A stretch of 64,000 nucleotides of DNA from Deefgea piscis (GTDB taxonomy: Bacteria; Pseudomonadota; Gammaproteobacteria; Burkholderiales; Chitinibacteraceae). The notes beneath the pieces are model-generated. The model was not told the origin of the DNA. It saw only the letters and a program-made list of their open reading frames with translations, and searched no databases. The DNA lies in NCBI RefSeq assembly GCF_019665785.1, contig NZ_CP081149.1, positions 1,612,001 through 1,676,000 on the forward strand, given 5' to 3'. The first letter of the stretch is position 1. Each line of letters starts with the position of its first letter. This document shows positions 17,574-25,130 of the stretch, piece after piece. A program made the translations under genes and the position numbers.

Positions 17574-17750
17574 GATTTTCCTTGGATCGTCATCAACAAA
17601 TGGGTCTCGCTGAGCGCAATTCAAGTTAATCGTTCTAGTTTGTCGGTGGTATTGGTGTTTATTGAAATGCAACAGTCATAAATGACTGCTGTGTGTGTAA
17701 GAAAAGTGCTTGTATTATCAACAACTAATGAGATTTGCTGACAAATCCGC

Positions 17751-17778
17751 TACGGAGCACGCTGTAATGTGCCGATTA
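17751..17778 (+). promoter_or_regulatory. Possible sigma-28 promoter for the chemoreceptor fusion gene
   Basis: GCCGATTA (17771-17778) matches the flagellar sigma-28 -10 consensus GCCGATAA at seven of eight bases and lies 36 bp before the ATG. The -35 region (TACG at 17751) is poor. Sigma-28 control would be normal for a chemoreceptor. Confidence 0.3.
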
Positions 17779-17814
17779 GATTGATATAAGCCATGTTTTA
17801 GGGGAGTTTGCACG

Positions 17815-20160
17815 ATGTTAAATCGCAATCATGTCATTGCCGCTGTTGCTGTGGTTTACGGTTTGGTGATGTTGGGTTTGTTGTGGCTAGTCGGGCAAAG
17901 TAAAGATGCTGCGGTCAATGCATTGTTTTTTTCTGTGACCTTAATCATGGTGCTGGGTGGGTTGGCTTTATTGGCAGTATTGTTTTTTGGTCTGCAACGC
18001 TTGTTTGCGCCTTTGGGGCAAATAAGCGATTTAATGCGCCAACATGCCAGCGATAGTGCTGATTTTAGTGCGCGGGTATCTGAAAAGGGTGACGCTGAAG
18101 TGGCGCAATTAGCCAAGGCGTATAACGCGTCCACCGATAAAGTGCAGCGCACGCTACGCGATGTGCAGCGCGAAATGGAGGGGCTGGCTTTGGGTTTGTC
18201 CGAGCTTACTGCGGTGACGGCGCAAATGGGCAAAGACACCCGAACGCAATCGGATCATGCCGCTTCTTCGGCTGCGACCGTGGAGCAAATCACCGTTAGC
18301 ATTAATCATATCGCCGATCATGCCCGCGATATGGATCATGTAGTTGAGCAAACGCAGCAGTTGTCCAGCGACAGTGCCGATTCGGTGCTGCGCGTCTCCG
18401 AAGAAGTCGGCAAAGTGTCAGAGGCTGTTGCGGCGTTAACGCAAACGATGGATGGCTTGGGGGCTAGCTCGCAAGAAATTAGCGGCATTGTGGGCGTGAT
18501 TAAAGATATTGCCGATCAAACTAATTTATTGGCGCTTAACGCCGCGATTGAAGCGGCGCGCGCCGGAGATATGGGGCGTGGCTTTGCGGTGGTGGCTGAT
18601 GAAGTGCGTAAATTGGCCGAGCGCACCAGTAATGCCACGGTAGAAATCGCGCATAAAATCGAATCAGTGGGCCGTGAAACGCAAAGCGCGGTGGGTAATA
18701 TGGCGCTGACCGCCAATCGCGTGGCGCACAGTGTCACCATGGCCGAAGACGCGCGCGGGCATATGTTAGGTATTCGTGAGCATATGGGCAGCGTGGTGAC
18801 GGCAGTGCGGCAAATTGCCGAATCAACGCAAGAGCAATCTTCTGCTACGCATACCTTGGCCAGCTCGGCCGAGCGGCTCGATGTGATGACACAAGCCACC
18901 GATTCGGCGTTGCAGCAAGCTAGCAACACCTTAAAGCATTTGGATGAACGCGCTAAGCGGTTGTTGAAATCGGTTGGACAATTTAAGCTGGCCGATATTG
19001 AGGTGTTCCATAGTTGGGCCGCATCGAGCGAAGCGCGCGCGGTATCGGAAATCAAGGCGCTACTCAATCAGCAAGGCCATCATTGGGCGGATGTGGCGGG
19101 GGATCATTCTACTGCGGCGATTAAATCGCGCATCGCCACTGGCAATCCGCCAACCGCGGCCGCCATTGGCGGGGTGAAGATTCAAAACTGGGCCAAAGAA
19201 GGCGGCTTGGCCAATTTGAACGATGTAGCGAAGCAGCAAGATTGGCGCCGAATTTTACCTGCGGTACTGGATAAAATGATGCAGGCCAATGGCCAGTATG
19301 TGGCGGTGCCTTTGGGTGTGGCGCGGGTGAATGTGATGTGGATGAATGCCAGTGTGTTCAAGCGCGCTGGCGTGCAGCCACCCAAAACTTGGGATGAGTT
19401 TTTTGTGGTGGCCGAAAAACTGCGCCAATTGGGTACGCCGATGCTGGCTGTCGGTGAGCAGGCATGGCAAATTGCCACTTTGTTTGAGGCGATTACTTGT
19501 GGTTTGGGTGGCGCGTCGTTTTATCACTCGGCGTTTTGCCAGCTCGATTCGGCAGCATTGACAGGGCCAGTGATGATTCGCTGTCTTGAAGCTTTGCGTA
19601 AATTAAAACCGTATTGCACGCCCGATGCGGCTGGGCGCGAGTGGAATTTAGCTACGGCCGATGTGATTAATGGCCGGGCGGCGATGCAATTAATGGGTGA
19701 TTGGGCCAAGGGCGAATTTGCTCAAGCGGGTAAGGTGCAAGGTATTGATTATCTGTGTATGGCAGCGCCAACGCAAAACGGCGAGTACAGCTTTGCAGCC
19801 GATACTTTATTAATGTTCAAACAAAGTGATCCGCGTTTGGCCGCTGCGCAGCAAGATTTTGTGTCGCTGTTGATGAGTAGCGCAGGGCAAGAAGTGTTCA
19901 ATTTGTATAAAGGCAATATCCCTGCTCGAATTGACGTGAATATGAATCGCTTTGACGATTACGCTAAACAGTCGGCGCGCGAGTTTGCCAGCGCCGCGAC
20001 TAAGCAAGTGTTGCTGCCGTCATGGGCGCACAATATGGCGGTGCAAGACAGTGTGCGTAGCGCCTTGTTTGATGCGGTGGATGCATTCTGGAAAAACAGC
20101 GGTATGAGCCCGCAAGATGCGGCGCGGCGCTTGCACGATGCAACACGGCGTTCAGCGTAA
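17815..20160 (+). CDS. Chemoreceptor fused to a C-terminal cytoplasmic sugar-binding-protein domain
   Basis: A 781-residue protein of unusual build. Two membrane segments (about 7-26 and 37-60) leave only some ten residues in the periplasm, so there is no outside sensor. HAMP (60-115) and a methyl-accepting coil (140-390) follow, with tip [21 protein letters not shown] (231-251). Residues 393-775 then match a nearly complete ABC-type glucose-binding protein of the GtsA/UgpB class (SBP_bac_1): [96 protein letters not shown]. This domain lacks a signal peptide and must be cytoplasmic. The start has GGGGAG 8 nt upstream. The frame is open throughout, so it is not an assembly break. Sensing of intracellular sugar is my inference. 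Confidence 0.9.
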   Translation: MLNRNHVIAAVAVVYGLVMLGLLWLVGQSKDAAVNALFFSVTLIMVLGGLALLAVLFFGLQRLFAPLGQISDLMRQHASDSADFSARVSEKGDAEVAQLAKAYNASTDKVQRTLRDVQREMEGLALGLSELTAVTAQMGKDTRTQSDHAASSAATVEQITVSINHIADHARDMDHVVEQTQQLSSDSADSVLRVSEEVGKVSEAVAALTQTMDGLGASSQEISGIVGVIKDIADQTNLLALNAAIEAARAGDMGRGFAVVADEVRKLAERTSNATVEIAHKIESVGRETQSAVGNMALTANRVAHSVTMAEDARGHMLGIREHMGSVVTAVRQIAESTQEQSSATHTLASSAERLDVMTQATDSALQQASNTLKHLDERAKRLLKSVGQFKLADIEVFHSWAASSEARAVSEIKALLNQQGHHWADVAGDHSTAAIKSRIATGNPPTAAAIGGVKIQNWAKEGGLANLNDVAKQQDWRRILPAVLDKMMQANGQYVAVPLGVARVNVMWMNASVFKRAGVQPPKTWDEFFVVAEKLRQLGTPMLAVGEQAWQIATLFEAITCGLGGASFYHSAFCQLDSAALTGPVMIRCLEALRKLKPYCTPDAAGREWNLATADVINGRAAMQLMGDWAKGEFAQAGKVQGIDYLCMAAPTQNGEYSFAADTLLMFKQSDPRLAAAQQDFVSLLMSSAGQEVFNLYKGNIPARIDVNMNRFDDYAKQSAREFASAATKQVLLPSWAHNMAVQDSVRSALFDAVDAFWKNSGMSPQDAARRLHDATRRSA

Positions 20161-20252
20161 CTTGTTGGCGTAGGCGGTAATAGTTGTGAGTTCGCTCTGA
20201 TTTGTCGGCCTGAGTCTTGCCGTCAAATCAGGGCGCAGTGTAAGATCGAAGA

Positions 20253-20588
20253 ATGCTTAAGTTCCGGTTTTTCTTTTTGCTATTGATCTCGCTGGTGCTG
20301 TCACTGAATGTGGCGGCGGCCAAGCAGTTGCCGTTGGCTGGCGCCGTGCTGTGCCATAACGCGGTGATTGAACAGCTCGCAAAAACAGAATGCCAGCAAG
20401 GCCAGCATGATCATGCGGCGAGTAATGCCAAAATGAGTCATTGCGGCGCCTGCGCTGCGGCATTGCCGATGCTACTGCCGCAAGCGCAGCTAGCGTCGGC
20501 CGGAACGATTCAAAATAGTCATGACGTCATCATGCAGGTCGGTTTAAATCGGCCACCGTTACTTCCTCCTCCTCTACTGCGCGCTTAG
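20253..20588 (+). CDS. Small secreted Cys/His protein beside the copper genes (DUF2946-like?)
   Basis: A 111-residue protein with an N-terminal signal peptide (FRFFFLLLISLVLSLNVAAA). The mature part holds candidate metal ligands: Cys34, Cys47 and the cluster HDHAASNAKMSHCGACAAALP. It ends in a Pro-rich tail, NRPPLLPPPLLRA. It resembles small periplasmic proteins found near copper-resistance genes (DUF2946 type), but I am not certain of the family. No strong Shine-Dalgarno sequence is visible. It precedes the multicopper oxidase by 302 bp on the same strand. Confidence 0.6.
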   Translation: MLKFRFFFLLLISLVLSLNVAAAKQLPLAGAVLCHNAVIEQLAKTECQQGQHDHAASNAKMSHCGACAAALPMLLPQAQLASAGTIQNSHDVIMQVGLNRPPLLPPPLLRA

Positions 20589-20787
20589 GCGCGACTTAGG
20601 CGCTGTCCTCGCTTTATTACTCTGAATAAAGGTGGGTAGCGCTGCAGTTGTCATTCGTATTTGCTGATTTAAATGGGTTTGAGTTTTTCGGCTACGCGTA
20701 GCGCATGTTTGGCGTGCGTAATCCCGCTTAGTACTCTAAGCCGCCGCGCGCCGCATCAATCCCGCATGCAGATCAGTAAATTCAATT

Positions 20788-20834
20788 GGTATTGCTATCA
20801 ATGCTTTATAAATAATTAATTGCATGGCAATACC
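20788..20834. promoter_or_regulatory. Inverted repeat before the multicopper oxidase gene
   Basis: The 302-bp gap 20589-20890 contains GGTATTGC (20788-20795) and GCAATACC (20827-20834) as perfect inverted 8-mers around an AT-rich core, about 57 bp before the oxidase ATG. This could be an operator for a metal-responsive regulator, but it is not a clear CueR box. The gap also has the small hairpin CTTTATT/AATAAAG (20612-20631) and nothing else recognised. Confidence 0.35.
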
Positions 20835-20890
20835 CCAGTCTATTGTGAATTGAGCCGATGTTGGCTCAGTCTGAGTTTTAGAGGTGGTTT

Positions 20891-22393
20891 ATGAATCGAC
20901 GTCAGTTTTTATTTAGCTCTACTGCCAGCGGTGCTTTGCTGTGCTTGCCAACGGCTTGGGCTGGTATGGATCACTCCGCGCATCATGGTCATGAAGGTCA
21001 TGGTGGCGCAGCCGCCATGCCGCAGCCGCTAAAAACCGTGGCCGATATGCCCTTATTGCCCGAGTCGGCCTTGCCTGCGGGCCAGCCATTACAGGCATTA
21101 AAAGTTTTAAACAGCAGCAGCGCCAATAAAATGGCCGCCACGCTAACGGCTGCCGCGCATGAGGTTGAGTTAGTGCCTGGTAAAAAAACCACCATGTGGT
21201 TGTATAACGGCCAAGTGCCCGGCCCCTTGATTGAAGCGTTTGAAGGCGACGAAGTTGAAATTCGCTTTGTGAATCAGCTATCGCAAGCGTCAACGATTCA
21301 TTGGCACGGCATGCCGGTGCCGCCAGAGCAAGACGGCAATCCACATGACGCGGTGCCTGCGGGTGGTGAACATGTGTATCGCTTTAAATTGCCAAAAGAC
21401 TGCGCCGGTACGTATTGGTATCACCCGCACCCGCATGGCGACACGCCTGAGCAGGTGTATCGCGGTTTGGCCGGTTTATTTATTGTGCGTAGTAAAACCG
21501 ATCCTTTGGCGGGTTTTGCCGAGCAGCATTGGGTGGTTTCTGACCTTAAATTGGCGGCCGATGCGTCGATTCCAGACAACACCGCCAACGATTGGATGAA
21601 TGGCCGTGAAGGGCAGTTTGCGCTGGTTAATGGCCAGCGTGAGCCAGTGATAACGGTTGCTGGCCGTCAGCGGGTGCGGGTGTGGAATGCTTGCAGTGCG
21701 CGCTATTTGCGCTTGGCGATTCCGGGGCAAAAAATCACCGTGGTCGGTAGCGACGGTGGTTTGCTCGAAAAACCACGAGTAGTGGAAGAATTGCTGTTAG
21801 TGCCCGGCCAGCGCGCTGAATTGATTGTCGGTGACGGCAGCAGCGCCAAAACCACACTCAAAGCCTTGGTGTATAACCGCGAAAAAATGAGCAAAGTGGC
21901 GCCCGAAGTTGAGCGCGTTTTGGCGACGTTGCAATTGACTGCTGGCCCAACGCCCAAAGTGCCCGCGACTTTACGAAAAATCGCTGATTTTGGCCGCGCT
22001 GTGGCGATGAAAAAAGTCGAGTTTAGCGAAACCATGAGCATGGAAAATGGCGTGCATAGCATGGCGTTTTTGATCAACGGCAAAAGCTACGATATGAATC
22101 GCAATGATTTAGTCAGCAAAGTAAGCGACGTTGAAGTGTGGGAAGTGTTTAATAACTCGCACATGGATCATCCGTTTCATATTCATGGCACGCAATTTAT
22201 GCTGCTCGACAGCGAGCTAAATGGCAAACGCCAAGATGCACCGTATCGCGCTTTGCAAGACACCATTAATTTACGTCCGTACGAAAAAGTCCGGCTCAAA
22301 ATGGTGCAGCACGATAAAGGCCTGCGCATGTACCACTGCCATATTTTGGAGCATGAAGGGCAGGGCATGATGGCGCAGGTGCTGATTAAATAA
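20891..22393 (+). CDS. Tat-exported multicopper oxidase
   Basis: A 500-residue three-cupredoxin multicopper oxidase, probably oxidising Cu(I) in the periplasm. The N terminus has a Tat-like signal (MNRRQFLFSSTASGALLCL). A His-rich stretch follows (MDHSAHHGHEGHGG). All four copper-binding blocks are present: HWHG (137-140), WYHPHPHGD (about 176-184), HPFHIHGTQFM (about 425-435) and the T1-site block YHCHILEHEGQGMM near the end. Length fits CueO/CopA relatives; I cannot separate these two, so give no symbol. GAGGTGG precedes the ATG. The neighbours (small Cys/His protein, DUF411) also point to copper handling. Confidence 0.9.
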   Translation: MNRRQFLFSSTASGALLCLPTAWAGMDHSAHHGHEGHGGAAAMPQPLKTVADMPLLPESALPAGQPLQALKVLNSSSANKMAATLTAAAHEVELVPGKKTTMWLYNGQVPGPLIEAFEGDEVEIRFVNQLSQASTIHWHGMPVPPEQDGNPHDAVPAGGEHVYRFKLPKDCAGTYWYHPHPHGDTPEQVYRGLAGLFIVRSKTDPLAGFAEQHWVVSDLKLAADASIPDNTANDWMNGREGQFALVNGQREPVITVAGRQRVRVWNACSARYLRLAIPGQKITVVGSDGGLLEKPRVVEELLLVPGQRAELIVGDGSSAKTTLKALVYNREKMSKVAPEVERVLATLQLTAGPTPKVPATLRKIADFGRAVAMKKVEFSETMSMENGVHSMAFLINGKSYDMNRNDLVSKVSDVEVWEVFNNSHMDHPFHIHGTQFMLLDSELNGKRQDAPYRALQDTINLRPYEKVRLKMVQHDKGLRMYHCHILEHEGQGMMAQVLIK

Positions 22394-22488
22394 TTCAATA
22401 AGTAGGCCGGAAAAAGTTCCCGTGCAGCGTTGCTTCGCCTTGCGCAAAAACTTTTGCCCAGTGACTTAAATCAATAGATTAATTCACC

Positions 22489-22521
22489 GCCTTGGCGCGT
22501 TGCCAGAGCTTGCGCCAAGGC
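22489..22521 (+). other. Leader hairpin before the DUF411 gene
   Basis: GCCTTGGCGC (22489-22498) pairs perfectly with GCGCCAAGGC (22512-22521) across a 13-nt loop, 29 nt before the DUF411 ATG. There is no T-run after it. It may end the oxidase transcript or protect the downstream mRNA. Confidence 0.4.
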
Positions 22522-22550
22522 TGTGAACCATAAAAAACCAAGGAAATACC

Positions 22551-22976
22551 ATGTCTTTAAAAGCAATTTTGAGTGCAGTTTTATTTGCCCCCACCTTGGC
22601 GCTAGCCGCTTTGCCAGCAGGCACCATGTATAAAGACCCGTATTGCGGCTGCTGCGGTGAACACGCGAAATATTTGCGTAACGCTGGCTTTGATATTAAA
22701 GAAGTAGTGCGTCAAGACATGCAAAGCGTGAAGCAGCAATACGGCACCGATATTGCGCAAAGTTGCCACACGATTGTGATGCAAGGCTATGCGATTGAAG
22801 GCCATGTGCCAGCCAATGCGATTCGTAAATTGCTCAAAGAAAAACCCAACGCCAAAGGCATTACAGTGTCGGGCATGCCCGCCACATCACCGGGCATGGG
22901 TGACTATAAAGTCGGCACCATTGCGGTCGAAATCATTGGCAAAGACGGCAGTTTAAAGCCTTACGGTAAGTTTTAA
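22551..22976 (+). CDS. DUF411 periplasmic metal-binding protein
   Basis: A 141-residue secreted protein of family DUF411. The signal peptide covers about residues 1-20 (ILSAVLFAPTLALAA). The mature domain has the family signature: MYKDPYCGCCGEHAKYLRN with its Cys pair, then SCHTIVMQGYAIEGHVPA and VSGMPATSPGMG. Such proteins are found with copper- or metal-resistance genes and are thought to bind metal. It follows the oxidase by 157 bp. AAGGA lies just before the start. Confidence 0.85.
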   Translation: MSLKAILSAVLFAPTLALAALPAGTMYKDPYCGCCGEHAKYLRNAGFDIKEVVRQDMQSVKQQYGTDIAQSCHTIVMQGYAIEGHVPANAIRKLLKEKPNAKGITVSGMPATSPGMGDYKVGTIAVEIIGKDGSLKPYGKF

Positions 22977-22981
22977 ATCGA

Positions 22982-23138
22982 AAAGCCGACGCAGAGGCGC
23001 AGAGGCGCGGAGTAAACCAACGCAAAATTGGGTTTACCTAAACCATCAGCAAACCACCGATTAAATCGTGGTTTGTTGGGGTTTGAGTTCTGAATTGATT
23101 TTCCTCTGCGTCTTTGCGTCTCTGCGTCAAAAAGCTTT
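22982..23138. repeat. Intergenic inverted repeat of the GACGCAGAGGCGC type
   Basis: The element opens with AAAAGCCGACGCAGAGGCGC and closes with the complementary CCTCTGCGTC, TCTGCGTCAAAAAGCTTTT. In the middle, CAAACCAC (23050-23057) pairs with GTGGTTTG (23068-23075). Similar CTCTGCGTC palindromes are spread between genes in many bacteria. It fills most of the 390-bp gap after the DUF411 gene. Confidence 0.6.
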
Positions 23139-23221
23139 TCTGTAGTGAACTCATCGCTTGAATGTCGACGGTTTTAAGCTCCAGCCAAACGCTCAAATAC
23201 ATCATATTGACGTATTGCTAC

Positions 23222-23247
23222 GCAGCCCTTTTTGGATAAAGGGCTGC
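23222..23247. terminator. 10-bp hairpin, possible terminator
   Basis: GCAGCCCTTT (23222-23231) pairs perfectly with AAAGGGCTGC (23238-23247), with a 6-nt loop. It lies between the DUF411 gene and the HerA gene, which converge. The T-tract is weak. Confidence 0.4.
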
Positions 23248-23266
23248 AATTAAATACATCAATATT

Positions 23267-23350
23267 GTAGGGCGTATTCGACGCGGAGCGGCAATACGCC
23301 GAATGATGCGTAAGCCATGCGGCGTAATGCCTGCGGCGATTACGTCTTAC
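23267..23350. repeat. Dispersed palindromic repeat, copy 2
   Basis: An 84-bp copy of the element at 15832-15907 in opposite orientation. It starts GTAGGGCGTATTCG and shares AGCGGCAATACGCC, GGCGTAATGCCT and GGCGATTACG with the reverse complement of copy 1. It ends 17 bp from the stop of the HerA gene. Confidence 0.7.
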
Positions 23351-23366
23351 GCCGTACCGTGGTGAA

Positions 23367-25130
23367 TCATCCTCTCCAACGTTCTAATGTCTCCAAAAAT
23401 GAAATTTCACGCCAAGGTTCTTGCCATTCATCTTGTACTTTTACGCTTTGAGAGTGTGGCTCAGGATTTGGACGTTGCATTGTAATGACTGCAGGTAATA
23501 ACACGGCATCGCCAACAACAACGCATTCCCCCGGAGTTAAATTTGGCAAAATTTCAGTGATATCATTTGAATTGTCAGGGAAGAGCCGGCGTACATAATT
23601 TTGGTCTGCATCGTTAGTTAAACGCAGGGATATAAAATTACTGCATTGTGCAAAAATAGTTTCCGAAACTTCGGAAGGTCGTTGGCTAACTACCATCAAG
23701 CTCAATCCATACTTTCGACCTTCTTTTGCAATTCGCTCTAATGACTTCCTTGCCGCTCGAAATGCAGCATCATTGTTTCGAGGAATGTAATTATGTGCTT
23801 CTTCACAAACAAGCATAACCGGTATGTCATTAAGTTTACCATTGCCGTGCATAAGCTTTGTATAATGAAAGCAAAAATCAAAAATTAATCTAGAAACTAA
23901 ACTAACAGTAATACTCAACACCTCAAAAGGTATACCGCTTAAATCAATAATGGTGACATTAGATTTGTTGATATAGCCTATGAATTGTTTCATTAAACAT
24001 TCAAAGTCTTCTGTTGTGTATTCTTTACCATTTTCTTTTAATGGTTCTAATAAAAAATTAAGACGACGGTCTGTTAGCTTTGCTTCAAGACGAGAAGTGA
24101 ATCGATTGAACTCTCCGTAGAATGGGCCATTGGACGCTTTTGTTGCATTTGCTGTAGAAGATGGGACGAATGTACAAATTTCTTTGAAGTAATGATTTTT
24201 TCTTTCGAGTATTAACGTACCATCCAAGAGTTTTGGTTTGTCCTCTCCGTCAAGTTTTCCAACAACTTCTCTGTTCATGTTTTCAATAAAGAAATACACC
24301 TCTTTTATTGAAAAATAAACTGGAGTATCATAAGTTACATCTTTAAGACTTGGGTTGTGTTTTTCTTTGTTAAGTATAACGGCATTTTTGAATTGGCTTA
24401 CTTGATTGTGAGAGTTTGATTCATTACTCTCAATAAATATGCTTTCTAGTTCTTCAGAGTTCATTAACCAATACGGTAGATTTAACGTTTCAACATCAAG
24501 TCTATTTAATGAAAATGGTTTTACTTCGCCTAAATTAAAAGCTGCAGAGTATTCGTCATGTATGTCAAAAATTACTACGTGCGAGTTGTTGACTTTATTT
24601 AAATTCACCCCATCAGAAATGCCCACTACATCTTGCAGAATTCTTGCAACAGTGCATGATTTTCCTGAGCCTGTTGAACCAACTATTGCAATGTGCTTAC
24701 TGAATAATCTATTTCCATCCACTTTAAAGGGGATTTTTTTATTCATAGATAAATAACCCAATGAAAAGCTATGCTCATCATCGGCAGAGAAAAGGATATC
24801 AAGTGTTATTTGATCTGCAATATATGCATATTCTGTAGGAACGGGAAGTAGTAAACTACCCCTGTCAAATTTTAGATTATCAACAAGGGTTCCAATCGCT
24901 TGGCATTCAATTTGAAATTGCCATACAATCCCACTATCTGAAGGTGAAGTAATGCCTTTTATATTTCTGATAGTTGCAATTGTGAAGTCGTGATTGCCTT
25001 GTGCGATTTTTAGAAGTCTACCAACTTGAAGTTTATCTTTGTTCTCTTCAAATAAAGCAAGCTCTTCTATGATAATAGTAATTGACTCTGGAGAGCAAGA
25101 AAGCACTTTTCCAATTTTATTCGTAGACAT
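23367..25130 (-). CDS. HerA-type ATPase of a defence pair
   Basis: A 587-residue HerA/FtsK-class ATPase. From the TTG two codons upstream: an N-terminal beta-barrel (HAS-like, about 5-115), Walker A GSTGSGKS (153-160), VVIFDIHDEY (187-196), Walker B VMLVCEEAHNYIPRN (440-454) and the sensor MVVSQRPSEVSETIF (481-495). HerA ATPases form hexamers that drive partner nucleases on DNA. I chose ATG 25130, with AGGG 7 nt upstream, rather than TTG 25136, which would lie next to it. It overlaps the preceding nuclease-like gene by 14 bp. Base use is AT-rich: one sampled line (24241-24300) has 22 G/C of 60, against 35 of 60 at 26881-26940. This suggests horizontal transfer. Confidence 0.88.
   Translation of the reverse strand: MSTNKIGKVLSCSPESITIIIEELALFEENKDKLQVGRLLKIAQGNHDFTIATIRNIKGITSPSDSGIVWQFQIECQAIGTLVDNLKFDRGSLLLPVPTEYAYIADQITLDILFSADDEHSFSLGYLSMNKKIPFKVDGNRLFSKHIAIVGSTGSGKSCTVARILQDVVGISDGVNLNKVNNSHVVIFDIHDEYSAAFNLGEVKPFSLNRLDVETLNLPYWLMNSEELESIFIESNESNSHNQVSQFKNAVILNKEKHNPSLKDVTYDTPVYFSIKEVYFFIENMNREVVGKLDGEDKPKLLDGTLILERKNHYFKEICTFVPSSTANATKASNGPFYGEFNRFTSRLEAKLTDRRLNFLLEPLKENGKEYTTEDFECLMKQFIGYINKSNVTIIDLSGIPFEVLSITVSLVSRLIFDFCFHYTKLMHGNGKLNDIPVMLVCEEAHNYIPRNNDAAFRAARKSLERIAKEGRKYGLSLMVVSQRPSEVSETIFAQCSNFISLRLTNDADQNYVRRLFPDNSNDITEILPNLTPGECVVVGDAVLLPAVITMQRPNPEPHSQSVKVQDEWQEPWREISFLETLERWRG

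Noticed and set aside
17574..17672. N-terminal extension of MtfA
   Set aside because: The extension lacks family similarity, and AAGGA supports ATG 17573.
18516..19067. 183-codon minus-strand frame
   Set aside because: Antisense to the chemoreceptor signalling domain; composition is that of a shadow frame.
20100..20253. Frameshift as the cause of the receptor-binding-protein fusion
   Set aside because: The reading frame is open from 17815 to 20160, and the join (around 18985) has no homopolymer or stop nearby, so a real fusion is the better reading.
22977..23366. CRISPR-like repeats
   Set aside because: The repeats are palindromic and not spaced regularly; there are no cas genes.
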